This document shows positions 1 to 6,651 of a stretch of DNA of 31,777 nucleotides, in pieces (positions within the stretch are counted from its first letter, which is position 1; each line of letters starts with the position of its first letter). This stretch comes from DAOUCV01 sp034432095. Its GTDB lineage: Bacteria > Chloroflexota > Dehalococcoidia > Dehalococcoidales > UBA2162. The translations under genes and the position numbers were made by a program. The notes beneath the pieces are model-generated. The model had not been told where the DNA came from. It was given only the letters and a program-made list of their open reading frames with translations, and did not search any database. The stretch covers positions 1 to 31,777 of the forward strand of contig DAOUCV010000087.1 in the NCBI GenBank assembly GCA_034432095.1, given 5' to 3'.

Positions 1-11
1 AGCCGGAGCCG

Positions 12-437
12 GTGGCTACGGTCAGGGTAGGTTCAAGGGTAGCCCAGATTCCGCTCCGCAAGAAGCGGAGAGAGGCTATCAAACGGCTGATGGAAATCCT
101 CGCCGAGCTGGAAGGCAAGGACGTCTACATCGGCTCGTATGACGCCGGCGGAAGGCACTTCTGGCTGGACAACCTCAAGCTCCCCAGGCTCAAGCTGGAC
201 TTTTACCCCGTACGACTGCGGGATGACGAAAAATACATCCCCAGCGTCATCGTCCTCTGGGGAAGCCGAAGCGCCCAGGTCAGGATATTCACCGACTACC
301 TCGTCGCCGTGCGGGAGCAGGAATACCAGGGCTACTGGCACTACCTGCTTGATTTCCGCAACGGCACCTGGGAATACCCGATAGACAACTACCGGTGCCA
401 CTACGCCTGCCTGACCATAACCAGGTTCAAGGACTAG
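12..437 (+). CDS. Hypothetical protein, possibly 5'-truncated
   Basis: A 141-residue reading frame from a GTG. No stop lies upstream in frame before the window edge, so the real start may be outside. The protein begins with a basic stretch (residues 15-25, rich in K and R) and continues as a mixed, Tyr- and Trp-rich globular sequence with no membrane segment and no motif I recognise. It is followed 55 nt later by the zinc-ribbon gene, probably in the same operon. A small hairpin (about 443-466, CCCC against GGGG) lies between the two. Function unknown. Confidence 0.6.
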   Translation: MATVRVGSRVAQIPLRKKRREAIKRLMEILAELEGKDVYIGSYDAGGRHFWLDNLKLPRLKLDFYPVRLRDDEKYIPSVIVLWGSRSAQVRIFTDYLVAVREQEYQGYWHYLLDFRNGTWEYPIDNYRCHYACLTITRFKD

Positions 438-492
438 GGGAATTAGCCCCGGTCCGAAAGGGGTAACCATGCCCAGAAAAGGAGGTGAACCT

Positions 493-663
493 ATGCCCGA
501 GGCAACCGAGATGAAATACTGCGCCTATTGTCGAAAACAGACGCCGCATAAGGTCATAAATCCCAAAACTGATGGCAAGGGGACAGGCCGGGAGCTGCAC
601 TGCACCAGGTGTGGCTCAGCTCGCCTGGGCGAAATACAGGGCTTCGATGCAGCCCTCATGTAG
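493..663 (+). CDS. Small zinc-ribbon protein
   Basis: A 56-residue protein. I chose the ATG at 493 over an in-frame ATG at 469 because AAAAGGAGGTG (477-487) is placed correctly for 493. Two CxxC pairs (CAYC near residue 10 and CTRC near residue 40) make a classic two-knuckle zinc ribbon. Such proteins usually bind nucleic acid or a protein partner; the specific role is unknown. It is one of about ten small cysteine-pair proteins in the window. Confidence 0.75.
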   Translation: MPEATEMKYCAYCRKQTPHKVINPKTDGKGTGRELHCTRCGSARLGEIQGFDAALM

Positions 664-678
664 AAAGGAGGATAACAG

Positions 679-1170
679 TTGACAACCGAAAAGCAAATTG
701 AGAAAGGCATCTCCGATATCGTAGGTGTCTTTACAGACCCCATCATTGTCTTTCCCGGAGGCTGGGGCGATAGCCTTCCCGAATGGCTCAAGAACGCCAT
801 CACCCTGGAGAGGCTGGCCATGAACATGAAGGCACTCAGGGGAGAGGAGATGACCGGCACGGACGCCGAAGCCTGCGCTTATCTCTACACGGCTTGCCTG
901 ACTCAACCGTTGGACCACGAATGGACTCAAATCTACCTCTATATCGCTACCCGGACCTATCGCCGATGGGGCAAGAATGAGATGCCTGATGATATCGCCA
1001 TGGACTCCCTGAATGATTATCAGATGCAGAAACTGAGCCTTCTGAAAGAGTGGCTTTACCGCCAGCGGGTTAAAGTGAGACACGAACGAGATCGCGCCAG
1101 GCGGGCGGAACAGAAAAAGGCCGAGGTGGCTGAAAGGGAGGTACTACAGCCGGCATTGTTTGACTTATAA
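679..1170 (+). CDS. Hypothetical protein
   Basis: A 163-residue protein starting at TTG 679, supported by AAAGGAGG at 665-672. The sequence is helical, with a basic, charged C-terminal third (about residues 130-155) that looks like a coiled coil. No catalytic motif is visible. It lies 15 nt after the zinc-ribbon gene and 20 nt before the next small cysteine protein, so it is probably co-transcribed with both. Function not recognised. Confidence 0.65.
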   Translation: MTTEKQIEKGISDIVGVFTDPIIVFPGGWGDSLPEWLKNAITLERLAMNMKALRGEEMTGTDAEACAYLYTACLTQPLDHEWTQIYLYIATRTYRRWGKNEMPDDIAMDSLNDYQMQKLSLLKEWLYRQRVKVRHERDRARRAEQKKAEVAEREVLQPALFDL

Positions 1171-1190
1171 TCAGAGAAAGGAGGTGAAAA

Positions 1191-1325
1191 ATGAGCAAGG
1201 AAGAAATTCGGGCGTATTATGAGGAACGGGGGTGGGACGGGATATGTAAGACGTGTGGGCACGATTACATCAACGACTGCAGAGGGAACTGCACCTGTCT
1301 CTCCTGTAATGCCCAGCGTCAATAG
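1191..1325 (+). CDS. Cysteine-rich microprotein
   Basis: A 44-residue protein behind AAAGGAGGTGAAAA, a very good ribosome site. It holds five cysteines, in the order CKTC, then C, then CTC and C, after an acidic helical start. That composition suggests a zinc-binding knuckle. It is too short for most gene finders, but the ribosome site, the spacing and the context (20 nt after the previous stop) support it. Function unknown. Confidence 0.6.
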   Translation: MSKEEIRAYYEERGWDGICKTCGHDYINDCRGNCTCLSCNAQRQ

Positions 1326-1401
1326 GAGGTTGAGCTAGAACTCCCCTTCGCTGATGAAGATTAAAGGGGAACTTATAATGAATTGGGGGAAGGAGATGAA
1401 A

Positions 1402-1716
1402 ATGGACAAGGGAAAAGTTAGAGCACGCTTCCGCTTTTATCGCCAGAGGATTGCAGAACTGGAAAGACAGCTAGACGAACTGGAGGGACAGCTAGACTTC
1501 GCCTACTTCCACGCCGAGGAATCCCGGGCCCGAGCTGAGCGACGCCTACAATCTTATGAGCGTGAACTGGCCGAGAGGGAGCGACAGGCTGAAGCCGACC
1601 GATGGTATCGCGAAGAGGAGATGCGAAAAGCGACCAGAGACTTAGAGAGGGCGCATAGCTACGGCGATGATTGGGCAGTAGCCAGAGCCCTTGAAAGATT
1701 GAAAAGAATAACATAA
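1402..1716 (+). CDS. Coiled-coil protein
   Basis: A 104-residue protein. In-frame ATGs occur at 1354, 1378, 1396 and 1402; AGGAG at 1391-1395 is best placed for 1402. Most of the sequence (about residues 10-95) is a charged coiled coil dominated by E, R, L and Q heptads, so it probably forms an oligomer or a scaffold. No enzymatic motif. It is the penultimate gene of the first operon. Confidence 0.6.
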   Translation: MDKGKVRARFRFYRQRIAELERQLDELEGQLDFAYFHAEESRARAERRLQSYERELAERERQAEADRWYREEEMRKATRDLERAHSYGDDWAVARALERLKRIT

Positions 1717-1730
1717 GGAAAGGAGGTAGT

Positions 1731-1853
1731 ATGCTGGTCATCCGCATTGCCGGGAAAGCGAAAACCGTCTTCGGCGTCCTGAAACTGGCAGCCGAAAAGG
1801 CGGGAAAGCTAACCATCGGCGAGATTGTCAGGCTAAAAACAATTAGTAAATAG
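1731..1853 (+). CDS. Small basic protein
   Basis: A 40-residue basic protein behind AAAGGAGGT (1719-1727), the last gene before the terminator at 1869. It has an amphipathic helix of alternating hydrophobic and Lys residues; the second half resembles a short HTH-like helix pair, but it is too short to assign. Its ribosome site and position just before a terminator support it as real. Confidence 0.5.
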   Translation: MLVIRIAGKAKTVFGVLKLAAEKAGKLTIGEIVRLKTISK

Positions 1854-1868
1854 CTCGGTCACCCTTGG

Positions 1869-1899
1869 GGGGTCGTGGGTTTTTCCACGACCCCTTTTT
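1869..1899 (+). terminator. Strong rho-independent terminator
   Basis: A perfect 10-bp stem GGGGTCGTGG (1869-1878) with CCACGACCCC (1885-1894), a 6-nt loop, then TTTTT. It ends the first operon 15 nt after its last stop codon. Confidence 0.9.
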
Positions 1900-1968
1900 G
1901 TGCCCTTTTTCTACCAGCAGAACTATCACCAGAGACGGGCAACCCTCCGGGGTAATGATAAACATCCG

Positions 1969-1992
1969 GCCCCTTTCAGGGGCTTAATTTTT
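1969..1992 (+). terminator. Second terminator-like hairpin
   Basis: GCCCC (1969-1973), a 5-nt loop and GGGGC (1979-1983), then TTAATTTTT. It is weaker than the hairpin at 1869 but of the same type. It lies in the gene-free 1854-2196 stretch. Confidence 0.55.
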
Positions 1993-2033
1993 GACTACAG
2001 AGCGTCATATCTTCAGCAAAACACCAGACCGAC

Positions 2034-2062
2034 GGCTCCGCCAAGCGTGGAGCCTCTTTTTT
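2034..2062 (+). terminator. Third terminator-like hairpin
   Basis: GGCTCC (2034-2039) pairs with GGAGCC (2049-2054) over a 9-nt loop, followed by TCTTTTTT. With the two preceding hairpins it insulates the promoter at 2145 from upstream transcription. Between 2063 and 2140 I see nothing else. Confidence 0.6.
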
Positions 2063-2144
2063 ATGCCCCGCGCTGTTTATTAACCTCACCCCCATTGTCC
2101 CGCTGAATTTTCACTACAGGGGTTAAAATACTGCCAAAACCCTC

Positions 2145-2173
2145 TTGACAAAGTCTAGAGACTATGGTAACAT
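2145..2173 (+). promoter_or_regulatory. Sigma70-type promoter of the HTH regulator operon
   Basis: TTGACA (2145-2150), exactly 17 nt, then TAACAT (2168-2173). It lies just upstream of the GTG start at 2197 and after three terminators, so it probably drives the regulator and perhaps the DNA-processing operon. The -10 lies inside the left arm of the inverted repeat at 2165-2194. Confidence 0.8.
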
Positions 2174-2194
2174 ACTCATTGTGAGGTGTTACCA
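2165..2194. promoter_or_regulatory. Operator-like inverted repeat
   Basis: TGGTAACA (2165-2172) and TGTTACCA (2187-2194) form a perfect 8-bp inverted repeat with 14 bp between. It covers the -10 element and the region just before the GTG start at 2197. This is the geometry of an autoregulatory operator, most simply for the HTH protein encoded right after it. It could also fold in the mRNA and sequester the AGGTG ribosome site at 2184-2188. Confidence 0.65.
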
Positions 2195-2196
2195 TC

Positions 2197-2415
2197 GTGG
2201 TAAGAGAGTTGAAAGTTATAACTGACGAGTTTGTAACTGTCCCGGAGGCTGCAAAGCAACTGGGGAGGCCTAAAATGACTCTATACCGCTGGATTGAGGC
2301 TAATAGACTCATTGCCGTGACATTCGGCGGTATTTTGTTTATCCCAAAGAGTGAGGTGGAACGGCTTAACAAGGAGAGAAATAAAAAAGGTTACCGCTTG
2401 AAGCCCGGACGGTAA
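2197..2415 (+). CDS. Excisionase/MerR-like HTH DNA-binding protein
   Basis: A 72-residue protein starting at GTG 2197 behind GAGGTG. Residues about 14-50 match the helix-turn-helix core of the excisionase/MerR-type family (VPEAAKQLG, then MTLYRWIEANRL), followed by the short wing and the residues where such proteins normally end. It probably binds the inverted repeat over its own promoter. Whether it is a transcription regulator or an excisionase partner of the recombinase at 23844 cannot be told from sequence. Confidence 0.8.
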   Translation: MVRELKVITDEFVTVPEAAKQLGRPKMTLYRWIEANRLIAVTFGGILFIPKSEVERLNKERNKKGYRLKPGR

Positions 2416-2609
2416 CCCCGGGCAAAAACTGTGAGCATTGCCCAGTAGCGGCGGAGTGCATCGCCTTTTGGGACACCACGGTCTGCCCGCAGATGAGGCT
2501 AAACAAGTATCGCTATTCGGGCTTCGCCACCCGAATAGCTGAATTCAGAAAACGGAAATGGATGCTAAAGGGGGATTCAACTCAAATGGAGGCGAAAAAA
2601 TGGAAATAA
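2385..2609 (+). other. Open frame without a start: cysteine-rich segment
   Basis: Between the HTH gene and the SWIM gene an open frame runs from 2385 to a stop at 2607. Its conceptual product is protein-like: a four-cysteine cluster (NCEHCPVAAEC, then a later C) followed by an RK-rich helical tail. It resembles the CEGC...C cluster near 9970. No ATG, GTG or TTG precedes the cysteines in frame. It is in the -1 frame of the HTH gene and enters near the A-run at 2383-2388, so a frameshift, an unusual start, or an indel in the sequence could each explain it. Confidence 0.35.
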
Positions 2610-3697
2610 AAGAAACCACCGAATATGTCTTTAGTCCCACAGGAGAGCCAGACCAACTCTGGGTGCTCTCCAAGGGCTCTGGCGAAACCTATCGTGTGGA
2701 CTTAAGAGATTTCGTCTGTAGCTGCGCCGATTTTAAGTTCCGGCACGCCAAAGGAGACCGCATGTGCAAGCACCTGAAGGCAGCCGCAGAGACCTATGAA
2801 ATAGAGACGCCGAAAACGGAAAGGCTACCAGTGGTGGCAGAAGGGCACGCCATCACCATCTCCCAAGAAGAAATCATGCAGGAGCTAACGACGGAACTCA
2901 AAGAGGAAATGGTGAGGCGCTACGTATATAAGGTCCCTGATTACTACCGTAAGCAAAGGTCAAAAACCGGCAAGGAATATACAGTAAAGAAGCCGGGCTG
3001 GATAGACCTCACCGCCACCGGGGTACAGGACCTGGCACACATGCTGGCTGACCGTTATGGCCAGATTGAGTTCGGCGAGTTCAGGTTCATGGAAGCCGGC
3101 GATAGGTGGATAGCCTGGCGGGACATTAAACTGGGCAACTTCACCGCCACTGGATTTGCCGACTGCCCTAAAGACCGCGAGTTCCCCTTCCGCTACCTGG
3201 GCAAAATCGTAATGAGGAATGCCTACAAGTCCATCATCCCCAGAATCTACCAGGACATTTTCACCGACAAGTTCAAGGAGCTGATGCGCAACGAGCTTGC
3301 CGAGCTAATTGGGGATGATGGAGAAAAGAAACTGGGGAAGCCAATCAATCAGCTCAGCGATGGCGAACTTGCTTATGCCCTGGAACAAGCACAGAAAGGC
3401 AAGCTCCAACTGGCACCACCAAAACCAGAACTAGAGGAAGAGTTGTCTGAGGAGACAAGTAAAGCCAGCCTCTCGGGGGAAGCTCATAAGGATGAGGAAC
3501 CGATCGGCACGACAGCCCCGGCTAAGCCGAAGCGAGACCCGGAGACTATAAGGACAATTGCAGAACTGTATCGTGCGTGTCACGAAGACTTCAAACTCCA
3601 GCCAAAACAGGTTCTTAAGGAACTGGGGTACTCAAGCCAGAGCGATATAGCTGAGAAGCCATCTGAATGCTACAGAAAAATCGCCGCGGTGAGATGA
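2600..3697 (+). CDS. SWIM zinc-finger protein with annealase-like C-terminal part
   Basis: A 365-residue protein. ATG 2600 is preferred over 2558 because GGAGG (2588-2592) precedes it correctly. Residues 40-58 hold a SWIM zinc finger, C40-x-C42 then C56-x-H58. The middle (about 105-230) is a mixed alpha/beta domain that ends in a RNAYKSIIP helix, reminiscent of Rad52/annealase-like phage proteins, whose conserved helix has the same arrangement. After an acidic linker, the last 50 residues form a compact helical domain. I infer single-strand annealing or recombination. The SWIM finger is seen directly; the annealase assignment is tentative. It heads the DNA-processing operon. Confidence 0.6.
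   Translation: MEIKETTEYVFSPTGEPDQLWVLSKGSGETYRVDLRDFVCSCADFKFRHAKGDRMCKHLKAAAETYEIETPKTERLPVVAEGHAITISQEEIMQELTTELKEEMVRRYVYKVPDYYRKQRSKTGKEYTVKKPGWIDLTATGVQDLAHMLADRYGQIEFGEFRFMEAGDRWIAWRDIKLGNFTATGFADCPKDREFPFRYLGKIVMRNAYKSIIPRIYQDIFTDKFKELMRNELAELIGDDGEKKLGKPINQLSDGELAYALEQAQKGKLQLAPPKPELEEELSEETSKASLSGEAHKDEEPIGTTAPAKPKRDPETIRTIAELYRACHEDFKLQPKQVLKELGYSSQSDIAEKPSECYRKIAAVR
3591..3613 (+). repeat. 23-bp direct repeat, copy 1
   Basis: A 23-bp stretch near the 3' end of the SWIM gene, beginning TCAAACTCCAG and ending AAAACAGGTT. It recurs exactly at 3878-3900. Here it encodes part of the C-terminal helical domain. Confidence 0.85.
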
Positions 3698-3701
3698 GAA
3701 G

Positions 3702-3902
3702 ATGTTAACCGCTAAAGAGGAACTCCAGAAGGAAATTAGAGAGAAATACCAGACGAGGATAGAGGACAACTTGGAAACCCTCTGCCAGAACTGCGTCAGC
3801 TACTATTACCACTGTACCTTTGGCTTACTACCCGTCACCAGCGAAGGCAAAGACTGTCCGTACTTTCGCCAAAGGAGTCAAACTCCAGCCAAAACAGGTT
3901 AA
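3702..3902 (+). CDS. Small cysteine protein with a repeat-derived tail
   Basis: A 66-residue protein starting 4 nt after the SWIM gene. Four cysteines (LCQNC near residue 30, then C38 and C52) suggest a zinc or Fe-S knuckle. The last eight residues and the stop are encoded by the second copy of the 23-bp repeat, read in a different frame from the first copy, so the original C-terminus was probably replaced by a recombination event. Function unknown. Confidence 0.6.
   Translation: MLTAKEELQKEIREKYQTRIEDNLETLCQNCVSYYYHCTFGLLPVTSEGKDCPYFRQRSQTPAKTG
3878..3900 (+). repeat. 23-bp direct repeat, copy 2
   Basis: Identical to 3591-3613. It supplies the 3' end of the small cysteine gene and runs directly into the AAGGAGG ribosome site of the next gene. 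Confidence 0.85.
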
Positions 3903-3911
3903 GGAGGATTT

Positions 3912-4091
3912 ATGCCACTAGCAATGTGCACCAAATGCGGAAAATTCTACCACTGGCGAAACCGTCGGGGATACCGCCTAGCTGACTTCCCTAGCCCCTG
4001 TTGCAAGGCCCCGGGCAGAGCCACAAAAGTCATCGTGGTTCAGGACAACAAAAATCCTTTAAAGAGGGAATTTAAGCGAGTACCAGTTTAA
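3912..4091 (+). CDS. Small zinc-binding protein
   Basis: A 59-residue protein behind AAGGAGGATTT (3901-3911). It carries MCTKCGKFYHW near the start and a CC pair at residues 30-31, giving a four-cysteine zinc site, then a basic C-terminus. The operon position, ribosome site and ribbon pattern support it. Function unknown. Confidence 0.65.
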   Translation: MPLAMCTKCGKFYHWRNRRGYRLADFPSPCCKAPGRATKVIVVQDNKNPLKREFKRVPV

Positions 4092-4113
4092 GCTAGTAGG
4101 AAAGGATTAAACT

Positions 4114-4251
4114 ATGGGTTATCCTGAATATCCAACTTGGAAAGAAAAAAGGAAACTCCGCCGGTATAAGTGCCGGCGGTGCGGCCGGGTATTCAAGGAC
4201 TGGTATTTGCCGGAGGAGAGAAGAGTATGTCCGAGGTGCGCGAAAAGTTGA
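4114..4251 (+). CDS. Small zinc-ribbon protein overlapping the methyltransferase start
   Basis: A 45-residue basic protein with a textbook ribbon: CRRC at residues 20-23 and CPRC at residues 39-42. An AGGAAAGGAT ribosome site precedes the ATG. It overlaps the ParB-methyltransferase gene by 25 nt in another frame, so the two are probably translationally coupled. Possible roles are DNA or RNA binding. Confidence 0.6.
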   Translation: MGYPEYPTWKEKRKLRRYKCRRCGRVFKDWYLPEERRVCPRCAKS

Positions 4252-5456
4252 AATTAGCTGAAATCAGAAATCCAGAACCCAAAAGGGACCATGGGTCTAT
4301 CGAAGACCTGAAACAAAGTATAACCGAGATAGGTCTTATCAATCCTCTGACGATTGATGAGCATAATAATTTGCTTGCTGGTCAGCGTCGGTATCAGGCA
4401 CTAATAGAACTCTATGGCCCAGACCATGAGGTTGATGTCCGGGTCTTGCCAGTTAATGGTGACCAACTTAAATCCTTCAGAATATCAATTGATGAGAATT
4501 TGCAACGTAAGAACTTGACCGACCCAGAAGTGGCAGTCGCTATTAAGGAATATGACGAACTGAGAAGGAAACTGGAAGGTAGTGCTAGGCAGGGTGAACG
4601 AACTGATTTAACTTTATTACACCGTAATAAAGTTCCCTGGACACAAGAAGCGACTGCTAGAGACTTAGGTATCAGTCAGCCTGCTGTAGCCAAAGCCATC
4701 AAGATAGCCACTGCCATCGAGAAATATCCGGACTTGGCAAAGAAAAAAGGCCGGGCAATTCTCTTTGAATATAATCGGCGTGAAAATGCGAAGGAAGCAC
4801 AATCAGAACCGCAACACCAAGAAGGTAACAATATTATAACTGGGGATTTTTCTCTCCTTTATAATGAACTGAAGGACAATTCAGTAGACTTATTCTTTAC
4901 TGACCCACCTTATGATGAGAATTCCATCAAGCTATTCAGTGGCCTCGCTGAGTTAGCACAAGCGAAACTCAAAATTGGCGGTTTGTGTCTTACTTATAGT
5001 GGACAAAGCCACCTTGATAAAGTCGTCGAGGCAATGTCAAAACATCTAGATTACTGGTGGACATTTGCGATTTTTATCACTGGCAATGAGCTCAGGATAT
5101 GGAGTAAGAACCTATGGGTACGGTGGAAACCAGTATTAGTATTCACAAAAAAGCCTAGCGCCAAAAGACTAACAGACATTTGGTGTTGTGATTATATTAC
5201 CGGAAACGGCCAGGATAAGAGATTTCACAAATGGGGGCAAAATGTACAGGAAGCCGCTTATTGGATAGAATCACTGACCCCAAAGAATGGTTTGGTTGTG
5301 GACCCCTTTTGTGGAGCTGGAACTATCCCGCTCGCGTGTAAACTGACGAAACGACGATGGCTGGCGACTGAAATAGATGAAAAAACCGCCGCAATAGCCC
5401 GTAAGAGGTTGAGGATTGACGAGGGGAATTCAGATATATGCCAAGAGCGCCTTTAG
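4227..5456 (+). CDS. ParB-like domain fused to a DNA methyltransferase
   Basis: A 409-residue protein. ATG 4227 is chosen because GGAGGAGAG (4212-4219) lies at the right distance. Residues 8-100 are a ParB/Srx-type domain (INPLTI at 38-43, GQRR at 52-55). Residues 140-170 hold an HTH. The C-terminal half is an S-adenosylmethionine-dependent DNA methyltransferase with motif IV DPPY at 226-229 preceding the SAM motif DPFCGAGT at 359-366; that order fits the beta class and suggests adenine methylation. Such fusions are well known in phages and mobile elements. The gene looks more A+T-rich than its neighbours, which suggests separate acquisition together with the next gene. Confidence 0.85.
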   Translation: MSEVREKLKLAEIRNPEPKRDHGSIEDLKQSITEIGLINPLTIDEHNNLLAGQRRYQALIELYGPDHEVDVRVLPVNGDQLKSFRISIDENLQRKNLTDPEVAVAIKEYDELRRKLEGSARQGERTDLTLLHRNKVPWTQEATARDLGISQPAVAKAIKIATAIEKYPDLAKKKGRAILFEYNRRENAKEAQSEPQHQEGNNIITGDFSLLYNELKDNSVDLFFTDPPYDENSIKLFSGLAELAQAKLKIGGLCLTYSGQSHLDKVVEAMSKHLDYWWTFAIFITGNELRIWSKNLWVRWKPVLVFTKKPSAKRLTDIWCCDYITGNGQDKRFHKWGQNVQEAAYWIESLTPKNGLVVDPFCGAGTIPLACKLTKRRWLATEIDEKTAAIARKRLRIDEGNSDICQERL

Positions 5457-5838
5457 CGCTTGGTTAAAAAAACATGGACCATCTTCAAGAGAGGATGAGG
5501 ATGCAATTGACATTCAGGATATAGATTTTGTCCTTTTTAACTATTTGACAGGTGACCTAATGACTATTGAAGCAAAAGAGAGAAAGGGTATAGTGCGAAT
5601 GCCTCAAGCTGATACTCAGAATGTACTAAGACAATTGTTAATGCTCAGTTCTGGTGCCACCGTGCAAACAAGAAAAGGTTTGAGGCAAATCAAATATCAT
5701 GGTCACCATCTGATACAATTTCAGAATAGCAATCCGGATGATGGATGGATAAAGATAGATGGTAAAACGGTGACTAAGAAAGAGTTAATAACATTTCTCA
5801 ACTTTGGCAGGCCTCTTAAAAGGATTCCATATGTTTAA
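5416..5838 (+). CDS. Putative PD-(D/E)XK-type nuclease
   Basis: A 140-residue protein, TTG 5416, overlapping the methyltransferase by 41 nt in another frame. Residues 32-54 have the pattern of a PD-(D/E)XK core: an acidic D37 in a hydrophobic strand, then TIEAK (E52, K54). A Q-rich helix follows. No ATG exists in frame near the start; AAGAGG at 5403-5408 supports the TTG. Next to a DNA methyltransferase it might be a restriction or nicking partner, or a phage-type nuclease. This is inferred from motif and position only. Confidence 0.5.
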   Translation: MTRGIQIYAKSAFSAWLKKHGPSSREDEDAIDIQDIDFVLFNYLTGDLMTIEAKERKGIVRMPQADTQNVLRQLLMLSSGATVQTRKGLRQIKYHGHHLIQFQNSNPDDGWIKIDGKTVTKKELITFLNFGRPLKRIPYV

Positions 5839-6649
5839 ACCTGATAAACCCTGCTATGCCTGCGGCTCCACCGCCTGGTGGTGGCGAGAGCCACGTATGT
5901 TGCTTGATACGTACAGTCCGGGCGAATGGCTATGTAGAAGGTGTCACCCGGATCCAAATAAGGAGGCAAAAATGCAGCCACAACTGATAACCGAAGCACC
6001 AACCGAAAAGAAGGCACCGCCGCTATCAAAAACTCAGGCACACATTCAATACCAGCTTGCTGACGGCACCATTGTCCCCGGAGTAACTACTGTCCTTAAT
6101 ATCCTTGCCAAGCCCGCCCTTATTCAATGGGCCTGGGAGTTAGGACGCCAAGGACTTGACTGGAGAGAGGTAAGAGACAGCGCCGGGGATGTCGGCACGC
6201 TAGCGCACTACCTTATTATGTGCACCTTAAAAGGCGAGACACCTGACACCTCAGAATACTCTCAAGTAGACATTGAGAAGGCAAACAACTGTCTTGCCAA
6301 ATTCAAAAACTGGCTGAAGGAACACCCGGTATCGCCGATAATGATAGAAACACCCCTAGTATCCGAAGAGTACAAATACGGCGGTACACTCGACCTCTTC
6401 GCCGAATACAATGGCGAGTTTATCCTGGTGGATTTCAAGACCGGGAAGGCACTTTATCCGGAGTACTTCTACCAAGTGGCAGCTTACCGGCAATTGCTTG
6501 AAGAGCAAGGCTGGCCGGTAGCCAACGCCAGAATATTGAGAATTGGCCGTGACGAAAACGAAGGCTTCGAGGAGGTGATACGCACCAGTCTGGAGACTGA
6601 GTGGCAAATTTTCTTGAAATGTCTGGAGATATACAGGCTAAGGGGATAG
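5831..6649 (+). CDS. Zinc-ribbon plus RecB-family PD-(D/E)XK exonuclease
   Basis: A 272-residue protein. The first 45 residues form a zinc ribbon (CYAC at 8-11, CRRC at 35-38). The rest is a Cas4/RecB-type nuclease: E173, D188 in GGTLD, D201-x-K203 in VDFKTGK, and Q215-xxx-Y219. It probably degrades or trims DNA in replication-recombination. A second strong ribosome site, AAGGAGG (5960-5966), precedes an in-frame ATG at 5972 exactly at the domain boundary, so the nuclease may also be made without the ribbon, or the ORF may be a fusion of two former genes. ATG 5831 overlaps the previous stop. Confidence 0.85.
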   Translation: MFKPDKPCYACGSTAWWWREPRMLLDTYSPGEWLCRRCHPDPNKEAKMQPQLITEAPTEKKAPPLSKTQAHIQYQLADGTIVPGVTTVLNILAKPALIQWAWELGRQGLDWREVRDSAGDVGTLAHYLIMCTLKGETPDTSEYSQVDIEKANNCLAKFKNWLKEHPVSPIMIETPLVSEEYKYGGTLDLFAEYNGEFILVDFKTGKALYPEYFYQVAAYRQLLEEQGWPVANARILRIGRDENEGFEEVIRTSLETEWQIFLKCLEIYRLRG

Positions 6650-6651
6650 AG

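Noticed and set aside
1941..1992. Possible riboswitch in the 1854-2196 gap
   Set aside because: Only a terminator hairpin can be supported; no conserved aptamer core is recognisable and no gene follows it directly.
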